From Clostridia bacterium (GTDB lineage Bacteria > Bacillota > Clostridia > Christensenellales > Aristaeellaceae): DNA of 34,378 bases. Shown here one piece after another: positions 1 through 6,482 of the stretch. The stretch covers positions 1 to 34,378 of the forward strand of contig JAFRTK010000090.1 of the NCBI GenBank assembly GCA_017427165.1. Direction: 5' to 3'. Within the stretch, counting starts at the first letter, position 1, and each line of letters opens with the position of its first letter. The position numbers were made by a program, and so were the translations under genes. The notes beneath the pieces are model-generated. The model searched no databases and had not been told where the DNA came from. It worked only from the letters and a program-made list of their open reading frames with translations.

Positions 1-689
1 AAGCTGGAGAACGCCTGGGCGCCGGCCCATTCGTTCTGCATGATGCCCAGGAAGTTGACCATCTGGTTGCACAGGGTGGACAGGTGGCCGGCGGGGGAAC
101 TGGTGATCTTCCCGGGGACGCCGCCCAGGCCTTCCTGGATCAGCTGCTTCAGGCTCCAGCCGGCGCAGTAGCCGGTGAGCATGCTCAGGTCGTGGATATG
201 GATCGCCGCGCTGCGGTGCGCTTCGGCGATTTCATTGTCGTAGATTTCGCTCAGCCAGTAGTTGGCCGTGATGGCGCCGGAGTTGGACAGGATCAGTCCG
301 CCCACCGAATAAGTCACGGTGGAGTTTTCCTTCACGCGCCAGTCATTGATGCGCAGGTAATTGTCAACCAGGTCTTTATAGTTCAGCAGGGCGGAATTGA
401 CATTGCGGACTTTCTCGCGCTGTTTGCGGTACAGGATGTAGGCCTTGGCCACATCCGCGTATCCCGCTTCGGAAAGCACCTTTTCCACGCAGTCCTGGAT
501 GCTTTCCACTGCGATTTTGCCGTCCTGGATCAGCGGCTCATATTCCGCCGTAACCCGCAGGGCCAGCATGTCGATCACGCTGGGATGATACTGTTTTCCA
601 AGCGCTTCGAATGCCTTGGTGATCGCTTTTGAGATCTTGCTGATCTCAAAGTCGACAATTTTACCGTCACGTTTAACAACCTGATACAT
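1..689 (-). CDS. nrdD: Anaerobic ribonucleoside-triphosphate reductase, N-terminal part (runs off window)
   Basis: Only the first 229 codons are present; the gene continues beyond base 1. The product is the oxygen-independent class III reductase that makes dNTPs from NTPs with a glycyl radical installed by NrdG. The first 90 or so residues read as an ATP-cone (allosteric nucleotide-binding) domain, opening MYQVVKRDGKIVDFEISKI, followed by the start of the catalytic barrel with its typical IHIHDLSMLTGYCAGWSL segment. The glycyl-radical loop and zinc site would lie outside the window. ATG 689 is preceded by AGGAG at 8 nt. The gene lies 133 bp after nrdG and has its own promoter overlapped by two NrdR-type boxes, so it is probably controlled by dNTP level through NrdR. 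The identity is firm; the length cannot be judged. Confidence 0.95.
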   Translation of the reverse strand, partial: MYQVVKRDGKIVDFEISKISKAITKAFEALGKQYHPSVIDMLALRVTAEYEPLIQDGKIAVESIQDCVEKVLSEAGYADVAKAYILYRKQREKVRNVNSALLNYKDLVDNYLRINDWRVKENSTVTYSVGGLILSNSGAITANYWLSEIYDNEIAEAHRSAAIHIHDLSMLTGYCAGWSLKQLIQEGLGGVPGKITSSPAGHLSTLCNQMVNFLGIMQNEWAGAQAFSS

Positions 690-762
690 AATTTTCCGCT
701 CCTGCCATGTATATTTTGCTTTTTTGAACGAGGCGAGGAATGTCTCCCCCGTGTGCTTGCAT

Positions 763-792
763 AATATATCACGTTCAGGAGTGGAAAGTCAA
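763..792 (-). promoter_or_regulatory. Sigma-A type promoter of nrdD
   Basis: On the minus strand TTGACT (787-792) and TATATT (763-768) are separated by 18 nt, about 75 nt upstream of the nrdD start. The -35 lies inside one of the two NrdR-like boxes, as expected for a repressed promoter. This is sequence inspection only; the start site is not mapped. Confidence 0.6.
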
Positions 793-835
793 TATGTTGT
801 ATCAGAAAAATCTTTTTTCGTACTATATCTTGTGC
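787..835 (-). promoter_or_regulatory. Tandem NrdR-box-like operators upstream of nrdD
   Basis: Two copies match the palindromic NrdR consensus acaCwAtATaTwGtgt. One is at 787-802 (AGTCAATATGTTGTAT on the plus strand) and one at 820-835 (GTACTATATCTTGTGC). Each keeps 10 or more of the 12 core positions. The boxes are 33 bp apart, about three helical turns, which is the usual arrangement of NrdR sites in front of ribonucleotide reductase genes. The upstream box covers the nrdG stop codon and the other covers the nrdD -35. The nrdR gene is not in the window. Confidence 0.65.
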
Positions 836-1530
836 TGGTCGTCCATTCCGCGGATTACGGCCGAAGGCACATATTCCCTTGCGATTGCGGCATATTCCAG
901 CATTTTTTCATCTTCCGGGGCGTGAAATCCGCCGAATGGAACCGTATCCCGGTCCGTAAATTTCTGCAGGTAGTAGTGCCTGGCGCCCCGGATCCATTCC
1001 CCGATTCCGCGGAAGGAATCCGCGTCATGCAGTTCCGCCACCACGGTGGTCCGGAACTCATAGTCCGTCCGGCCTTCCAGCAGCAGGGACACGCTTTCCC
1101 GCACCGGCGAAAGGTCCATCTTCTCCAGTCCTGCGGTCACCGCGTAGCGGTCCGGGCTGTTCTTGATGTCCATCGCCACATATGCTGCCAGGTCCCGGTC
1201 CAGGATTTTCCGCAGCCGGTCGGGATGGGTGCCGTTGGTGTCCAGCTTCACCGGGTATCCCAGCTCCCGGATCCTTTCCATCAGGGTGATCGTATCATCC
1301 CGCAGCAGCGGTTCGCCGCCCGTGATCGCCACGCCTTCCAGCAGGCCGGTCCGCTTTTTCAGGAATGCCAGCAGCTCTTCCTCTTCCATCACCGCCGGCG
1401 CGGTTCCGTCAATCAGCTCTGCGTTGTGGCAGAACGGGCAGCGCATATCACATCCGCCCAGGAAAACCGTGCACGCCACCTTCCCCGGATAGTCCAGCAG
1501 CGTCATCTTCTGCAGTCCGTGAATTTTCAT
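823..1530 (-). CDS. nrdG: Anaerobic ribonucleoside-triphosphate reductase activating protein (radical SAM)
   Basis: This 235-residue radical SAM enzyme uses S-adenosylmethionine and a 4Fe-4S cluster to generate the glycyl radical on NrdD. The cluster ligands are C27, C31 and C34 in GCDMRCPFCHN, and the N-terminal text GLQKMTLLDYPGK is typical of the longer NrdG subfamily found in anaerobes. A GGEP motif, which contacts SAM, follows. The start ATG 1530 has AGGAGG 8 nt upstream; an in-frame ATG at 1566 has no such site and was not used. It lies 39 bp after the phosphatase gene, so it may share its transcript, whereas nrdD has a separate promoter. The order nrdG before nrdD is the reverse of the common arrangement. 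Confidence 0.93.
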   Translation of the reverse strand: MKIHGLQKMTLLDYPGKVACTVFLGGCDMRCPFCHNAELIDGTAPAVMEEEELLAFLKKRTGLLEGVAITGGEPLLRDDTITLMERIRELGYPVKLDTNGTHPDRLRKILDRDLAAYVAMDIKNSPDRYAVTAGLEKMDLSPVRESVSLLLEGRTDYEFRTTVVAELHDADSFRGIGEWIRGARHYYLQKFTDRDTVPFGGFHAPEDEKMLEYAAIAREYVPSAVIRGMDDQHKI

Positions 1531-1569
1531 ATGATTATCCTCCTGTGTTGGATCACCGATCCGCACTGC

Positions 1570-3852
1570 TTACCGGCCTGCCCGTTTTTTCCGGACAGTC
1601 AGGATATTGTATCCGTCCTCCCGATGATAGGATACCTCGTCCATAGCCTGTTTGACCATATAGATTCCGAAGCCGCCGTGCTCCCGCTCCTCAATGTCCA
1701 TGGCCAGGTCCGGGTCCGGTTTCTCCAGCGGATTGTAGGGCACACCGGAGTCGGTAAACGTAATCCGGATTTCATCCCGGCCCGTTTCCGCGGCAATATG
1801 CACCGTTCCGCCGTCCTTATCCGGATATGCGTACCCGGCAATATTCATGAAGATCTCCTCCGCCGCCATGCCGGTCTGCTTTCTTTCCTTTTCCCCGCAT
1901 TCCGTTTCATCCAGGCACGCGCGGACAAAGGCGAGCACCTCCGGCAGGTTTTCCTCCCGGGCGTCCACCGTCAGCTCCCGGCAGTTTCCGCCCGCGCTTT
2001 CTTCCGGCTGCGCACCCCGGTAGAACAGGCACAGCTGGGTAATGTCATCAAATTGCGGCGCGTCCCCGGCAAACGCTTCAACCGCCTTCCGCACGGCATC
2101 GCAGGTCTCCCGGCAGGCCGCGTCCCCGTCCCCGGCCCGGCCGGACAGGATCTCCAGCAGTCTCGCGTTCCCGAACCGCTGCCGGTCCGCCGCGGAAGCT
2201 TCCGTCACACCGTCTGTATACAGGTACAGCATATCCCCGGGTTCCAGCTGCATCTGCTCTTCCCGGTAAACCATCCCCTCCGCCATGGCCAGCATCAGGT
2301 TCGGTTTCTGTTCAATAAAAACGCTCTTTCCTTTCCGGATCAGTACCGGCGGGTTGTGCCCCGCGTTCACAAAGCGGAGGCGTCCCGTATCCGTTTCCAG
2401 GAAGCCCATCCACGCCGTCAGGAACATATCCGCGTCATTCCCGCCGCACAGCTGGGCATTCGCGTTGGTGAACACATCCTTCGGGGAATCCCCGCGCTCA
2501 GCATAGTCCCGCAGTACGGTCTTGGCGGTCATCATGAACATGGCTGCCGGAATTCCCTTGCCGGAAACGTCCGCCACCAGGAACGCGAGTCGGTTGTCAT
2601 CCAGCAGGTAGAAGTCATAAAAATCCCCGCCGACCTCCCGGGCGGTCTCCATATCGGCATAAAGGGAAAACTCCGGCCGGTCCGGATAGGGCGGGAATAC
2701 CGAAGGAAGCGCCGACTCCTGGATATCCTTCGCAAGAGCCAGCTCCTCATCAATCCGGGCAGCCGCGTCCGCGATATACTGTTTCAGGGTGCCGACCGTG
2801 GAATTGATATCATCGGAAAGGTCGGAAAACTCCGCGTTGGACCGGACATCCACCACTTCATCCAGGTCCCCGTCCGAAATCCGGGACAGGGAGTTATTGA
2901 CTTTTCCGAGATTATCCAGCACCAGGTATTTCACCAGCAGGAAAATCACGGTAAACAGAACCAGGAACAGGAGAATCTCCATGATCCCCATCATCCGGAG
3001 GGAGGAATCCCGCTCCAGGATAATTTCGTTTTCGGGCAGGACCGCGATGATATAGTAGCCTTCTGTAAAGATATAGGTGCAGGAGCAGTCTTCGCCATAC
3101 ACCTGCGCGCGGAACACCTCGTTCTCCGGCATGGTCGGCCGGTCAATCCAGATGCCGGTCTCCGCCAGGTTGCTGCCGGCAAGCCCATACCGGTCGCTGA
3201 CGATATTCCACTCCTCATTCGCGATAATAATGCAGCCGGTCTGGCCTACATGGCGGTTTTTCGCGGCATTGATGACATACTGGTCAATATCCCGCCGGAA
3301 GCGCTCCCCGTCATAGCCCACCTGGACAAACCCGCCCGCCCGCAGCGTAACGGCAGCGTATTTCCGGAACAGGGACGGATCGGATGATGTGGGCTGGTAG
3401 CTCTGCACGTATTCCTTTGTATCTGTCTCCAGGAGTGTCATAAACTCTGCGGACTGTTTCCCGCTCCGCATATCATAATCCTGGAATTCGTCCATGGTGG
3501 TCGCCGTAATGATGCCGCTGCGGTCAATGAGATTGATCTCCGCCACATCATGGATCTGCAACATCTGTTTCAGCGTATCGGAGTTTACCCTTACGCTGCT
3601 GTTCAGCTCCGCGGCGATTTCCCGTGTCAGCTTCAGCAGGTTTTCATCCGACGCGTCAATAACATCCTGCCGGACATCCTGCACATTGATCCGCAGCAGC
3701 GTAACCGCGTTGTTGTTGGACGTGCCGGTCTGGTGGATCCAGGTAAACAGCATGCTGGCCAGGAAACCGACAGCCACAATCGACAGCAGCCAGCGCAGGA
3801 ATGCCCTGGAGATCGTCAGCCGGCGTTTCTCCCGCTTTCCCTCACTGCGCAT
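1570..3852 (-). CDS. Membrane sensor PP2C phosphatase (RsbU/SpoIIE type) fused to an anti-sigma-type ATPase domain
   Basis: The 760-residue product has a membrane helix at about 14-38, an extracytoplasmic sensor region to about 286, a second helix at about 287-311, a HAMP-like linker to about 360, a PP2C/SpoIIE phosphatase domain at about 375-615 (VGGDFYDF, ADVSGKG, YTDGVTE, DDIT hold the metal-binding acidic residues) and a C-terminal GHKL ATPase domain (NIAGYAY N box, FTDSGVPYNP, GGFGIYMV). In partner switching the phosphatase dephosphorylates an anti-anti-sigma factor and the ATPase domain phosphorylates it; here both sit in one chain. The start overlaps the STAS gene by 11 nt. ATG 3852 was preferred to TTG 3864, which sits too close to GGAG. 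The signal sensed and the output are unknown. Confidence 0.9.
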   Translation of the reverse strand: MRSEGKREKRRLTISRAFLRWLLSIVAVGFLASMLFTWIHQTGTSNNNAVTLLRINVQDVRQDVIDASDENLLKLTREIAAELNSSVRVNSDTLKQMLQIHDVAEINLIDRSGIITATTMDEFQDYDMRSGKQSAEFMTLLETDTKEYVQSYQPTSSDPSLFRKYAAVTLRAGGFVQVGYDGERFRRDIDQYVINAAKNRHVGQTGCIIIANEEWNIVSDRYGLAGSNLAETGIWIDRPTMPENEVFRAQVYGEDCSCTYIFTEGYYIIAVLPENEIILERDSSLRMMGIMEILLFLVLFTVIFLLVKYLVLDNLGKVNNSLSRISDGDLDEVVDVRSNAEFSDLSDDINSTVGTLKQYIADAAARIDEELALAKDIQESALPSVFPPYPDRPEFSLYADMETAREVGGDFYDFYLLDDNRLAFLVADVSGKGIPAAMFMMTAKTVLRDYAERGDSPKDVFTNANAQLCGGNDADMFLTAWMGFLETDTGRLRFVNAGHNPPVLIRKGKSVFIEQKPNLMLAMAEGMVYREEQMQLEPGDMLYLYTDGVTEASAADRQRFGNARLLEILSGRAGDGDAACRETCDAVRKAVEAFAGDAPQFDDITQLCLFYRGAQPEESAGGNCRELTVDAREENLPEVLAFVRACLDETECGEKERKQTGMAAEEIFMNIAGYAYPDKDGGTVHIAAETGRDEIRITFTDSGVPYNPLEKPDPDLAMDIEEREHGGFGIYMVKQAMDEVSYHREDGYNILTVRKKRAGR

Positions 3853-4162
3853 AGCTGGTTTCAATCTCCAGGAAACTGGAGAGCCCCGTCACGTCAAACA
3901 CTTCCCGGACGTCCGGCTGCGGATCCCGGATCACCAGGCGTCCCTGGCGTTTCATCATCTTCTGTGCGACAGCCAGGATGCGGAGCCCGGCTGACGTAAT
4001 GAAGGACAGGCGGCTGAGGTCCAGCACCAGTTCCGTGACACCGTCCGCCGAATCATGCAGCTCCTTTTCCAGTTCTTTGGCTGTCATGGTATCCAGCTGT
4101 CCGTCCAGCGAAATGGTGAGTTTGTCGTTTTCCCTCAGCTTCCTGATTTCCATGTCCGTCAT
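3842..4162 (-). CDS. STAS-domain anti-anti-sigma factor
   Basis: This is a 106-residue single STAS domain of the SpoIIAA/RsbV type. The core ISLDGQLDTMTAKELEKEL, then LVLDLSRLSFITSAGLRIL, contains the usual phosphorylatable serine (S57 counting from ATG 4162). Such proteins, when dephosphorylated, bind the anti-sigma kinase and release its partner. The gene precedes and overlaps the phosphatase/ATPase gene, which strongly suggests they are partners. ATG 4162 has a close AAAGG; ATG 4153, three codons later, is an equally possible start. The frame stays open upstream but that extension is low-complexity and not STAS-like. Confidence 0.9.
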   Translation of the reverse strand: MTDMEIRKLRENDKLTISLDGQLDTMTAKELEKELHDSADGVTELVLDLSRLSFITSAGLRILAVAQKMMKRQGRLVIRDPQPDVREVFDVTGLSSFLEIETSYAQ

Positions 4163-4223
4163 TTCCCCTTTATGGTCATTTCCGCTCCCGCGGCCGCTGT
4201 TCCCGGACCGCCCTCCCGGCGGT

Positions 4224-4766
4224 TTATAAAAACTCGATTTCAGCGTTCCGTGCCCGGAGGATGGTCTTTTTCCGGAGGGACGCGTCGCTCCGGTCGAAGT
4301 GCGTGTATCCGATTTCCCACAGGCAGAAAACACCCAGTTCCATCACGATGCCTGCGATCAGCTCAAACCGGGTCAGGCGTTCCGACAGGAAACTGCCGGT
4401 CAGGAGCGCGGCAATGCATACCAGCACCAGCATAAATACCCGGACATACCTCCGGTGCAGGTAGTTTTCCGTTTTCTGCAGCTCATCGTCATAATGGCTG
4501 CAGTAGGCTTCCCGGAACACTTCCTGGATGGACGGGTTCACGTCGTCCCCCGACATAATGGAGATTTTCATGCTGTCCCCGCCGTACCGCTGCACAAACC
4601 GGTCCACCGCCTCATATACCACCGGATTCACCTCCGGATGGGGCAGCACCACATACGGATCAAACAGCTCGTCCTTTTTCAGGTTCAGCGTCAGCTGGCT
4701 TTCCTCCGCCGTTTCGCCGGCCGTCCCGGCCCGGCGGCTCCGTCCTCTTTTGTTATATCCGTTCAT
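4224..4766 (-). CDS. Unknown protein with two C-terminal membrane helices
   Basis: I do not recognise this 180-residue protein. It has a basic, low-complexity N-terminus, a predicted soluble part of roughly 100 residues (with LFDPYVVLPHPEVNPVVYEAVDRF), two hydrophobic helices near 107-127 and 133-152, and a short charged tail. It is the first gene of the signalling operon, 61 bp before the STAS gene, behind a good promoter, so it may feed into or respond to the partner-switching system. Start choice is uncertain: GTG 4778 and ATG 4766 are both possible and neither has a strong ribosome site. Confidence 0.65.
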   Translation of the reverse strand: MNGYNKRGRSRRAGTAGETAEESQLTLNLKKDELFDPYVVLPHPEVNPVVYEAVDRFVQRYGGDSMKISIMSGDDVNPSIQEVFREAYCSHYDDELQKTENYLHRRYVRVFMLVLVCIAALLTGSFLSERLTRFELIAGIVMELGVFCLWEIGYTHFDRSDASLRKKTILRARNAEIEFL

Positions 4767-4801
4767 GCTGTATGTCACATCCCAACGATCGCAGTCAGAT
4801 C

Positions 4802-4831
4802 ATTCTATCAATATAGGAATACGCTTGTCAA
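4802..4831 (-). promoter_or_regulatory. Promoter of the signalling operon
   Basis: On the minus strand a perfect TTGACA (4826-4831) and TAGAAT (4802-4807) are separated by 18 nt, with TGA before the -10 giving an extended -10. The predicted start lies about 30 nt from the first gene of the operon (unknown membrane protein, STAS factor, phosphatase). Confidence 0.65.
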
Positions 4832-4864
4832 TTACGCCGGGGCGCCGGTTTTCCGGTTCAGCAC

Positions 4865-4896
4865 AAAAAAACGGCATGGCCCGAAGGTCATGCCGT
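4865..4896 (-). terminator. Intrinsic terminator after the AraC gene
   Basis: Read on the minus strand, an 11-bp stem ACGGCATGACC/GGCCATGCCGT (one G:T-type pair, loop TTCG) is followed directly by six or more T. It lies 17 bp past the AraC-family stop codon. Confidence 0.85.
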
Positions 4897-4912
4897 TACC
4901 GCTTCATTTTCG

Positions 4913-5821
4913 TTACCGTCCGCCGTAGATTGCCCGGTATTTGGACGGCGTGCAGCCGTTCTTCTCCCGGAATGCGCGGTTGAATGTCGCCACGCTGCCG
5001 AATCCGCTCCGGGACGCCACCTCCCGCATGGAAAGCTCCGTCCGGGTCAGCAGCTCCATCGCCACCTGAAGCCGTTTCTGGCACAGGTAATCCTTGAAGA
5101 AGTAGCCGGTCTGCTTCTTGAAGGAGCGGGAGAAATAATACCGGCTGAATCCCGCGAAAGCCGCCACGTCATCCAGGGACAGCTCTTCATGGTAATGCTC
5201 GTTGATATACACCATGGAAGCAGTGATCACTTCCTGGTCCACCGCCCGGACGGTTGTCTCCCGCCCGCGGGTGATGACACCGGACATGTAGTGCTGGCAC
5301 AGCGCCGAGTAGATCCGGATCAGGTAGCTGTAGATCATCGCGTTCCATGCAAGGTTCTGTTCCTTCTCGATGCTCCGGATCTTCAGCAGCATCTCCCGGA
5401 TCCGGGTATGCGTATCCGATCCGTCATGCAGGTAGAAAACCCGGTCAAACAGGCCCGGCAGCCGCTTCAGGTCCCGCAGGGACATCAGCACATCCGGCTC
5501 AAACAGGAACAGCAGGCGGCTGCTGTTCTCCCCCATCGCCAGGGAATGGATCGCCTCATGGGGGATAACCAGTACCTCGTCCTTGCGGACGGTGTACGGC
5601 ACGCCGTCCACCACATATTCCACGCTGCCTTCCAGGGTCAGCACGATCTCCACCGCGGAATGGACATGCTCTTCAAACCGCCATGGATCCTCCGAATACC
5701 ATATACGGACAGACGTGTTGTCCGGGTAGGTCACATATTCCCGCTGGCCCTGCAGTACCCGGAAGCCGTCTTCGTACCGCTTCTCCCGGATGATGGCATT
5801 CGTTCCGCGCTGCTCCGACAT
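4913..5821 (-). CDS. AraC-family transcriptional regulator with cupin-type sensor domain
   Basis: The 302-residue protein has an N-terminal AraC cupin-like ligand domain (RFEEHVHSAVEIVLTLEGSVEYVVDG, with HAIHSL-type metal or ligand loop nearby) and a C-terminal double helix-turn-helix of about 100 residues (LSLDDVAAFAGFSRYYFSR, then MREVASRSGFGSVATFNRAF). Such regulators usually respond to sugars. The gene follows the sugar ABC operon in the same direction after 94 bp but has its own promoter and terminator; controlling that operon is a reasonable inference, not shown. ATG 5821 has AGGA at 7 nt; ATG 5827, two codons upstream, sits almost on the ribosome site. Confidence 0.92.
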   Translation of the reverse strand: MSEQRGTNAIIREKRYEDGFRVLQGQREYVTYPDNTSVRIWYSEDPWRFEEHVHSAVEIVLTLEGSVEYVVDGVPYTVRKDEVLVIPHEAIHSLAMGENSSRLLFLFEPDVLMSLRDLKRLPGLFDRVFYLHDGSDTHTRIREMLLKIRSIEKEQNLAWNAMIYSYLIRIYSALCQHYMSGVITRGRETTVRAVDQEVITASMVYINEHYHEELSLDDVAAFAGFSRYYFSRSFKKQTGYFFKDYLCQKRLQVAMELLTRTELSMREVASRSGFGSVATFNRAFREKNGCTPSKYRAIYGGR

Positions 5822-5866
5822 GGTCATTTCCTTTCCGGCTTTTCTTTCAAAAACCTAATTGTATAT

Positions 5867-5894
5867 ATTCTACCATACATTCTTCGTCCGGCAA
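5867..5894 (-). promoter_or_regulatory. Promoter of the AraC-family gene
   Basis: On the minus strand TTGCCG (5889-5894), 16 nt, then TAGAAT (5867-5872) preceded by TGG (extended -10). It sits between the ABC operon and the regulator, about 45 nt before the start codon. Confidence 0.5.
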
Positions 5895-5915
5895 AGACCG
5901 AACATCCGGTTCATA

Positions 5916-6461
5916 TCAGTCCAGATCGCTCTTGGCGGTTCCGGAAGAGATTACTGCCAGTCCGAGGCCAAGGCCCAGGAAACCGAAGATCAGCATGACA
6001 GACCGCCAGGTAATGGTAAACATGCAGATCTTTTCCCACAGGGACAGGCGGGTCACATCCGAGTAAAGCCCGTAGCTGCTGATATCCTTCACGAAATCTT
6101 CGGAGATCTTCGCCTGCAGTTCCGGGGTACCCTGCTGCATGCCGCCCTTTACCAGTTCGGCTTCCAGGCTGTCATACTTCTTCGTCAGGCCTTCCAGTAC
6201 GCGCAGCCGCCCGGTCAGCGTTTTGTCCGTCATCTTCTTTACCAGCTGCACGAAGGTGTCCGATTTCGGATGGGTCACCTCTTCCGCTCCCTCAACCGGA
6301 CCGTCCGGGAAAGGCATGTCCGAAATCGCATAGAGCTCCCGCAGCTGGTCCGGGTCAATGCTTTCCACACGGCCCTGGTTGGCCACAATAATACCGAGGA
6401 CAGAGGCGGCAGTAATGATCAGGCAGACCACGCTGATAATGATACCGATCGTCTTTTTCAT
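5916..6461 (-). CDS. Small membrane protein of the ABC operon, function unknown
   Basis: The 181-residue protein has an N-terminal hydrophobic helix at about 5-27, an extracytoplasmic middle of some 115 residues that is charged and probably helical (around KKMTDKTLTGRLRVLEGL), and a second helix at about 153-173 followed by a short charged tail. I do not recognise the family. It is the last gene of the importer operon, 21 bp after the large permease. Its topology (helix, extracellular domain, helix) resembles that of the extra N-terminal region of that permease, so the two may pack against each other; this is inference. Confidence 0.7.
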   Translation of the reverse strand: MKKTIGIIISVVCLIITAASVLGIIVANQGRVESIDPDQLRELYAISDMPFPDGPVEGAEEVTHPKSDTFVQLVKKMTDKTLTGRLRVLEGLTKKYDSLEAELVKGGMQQGTPELQAKISEDFVKDISSYGLYSDVTRLSLWEKICMFTITWRSVMLIFGFLGLGLGLAVISSGTAKSDLD

Positions 6462-6482
6462 GCTTCTACAACCCCTTTCCCG

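Noticed and set aside
724-3387. An 887-codon plus-strand open frame
   Set aside because: It is antisense to nrdG and the phosphatase gene, and has no domain or ribosome site.
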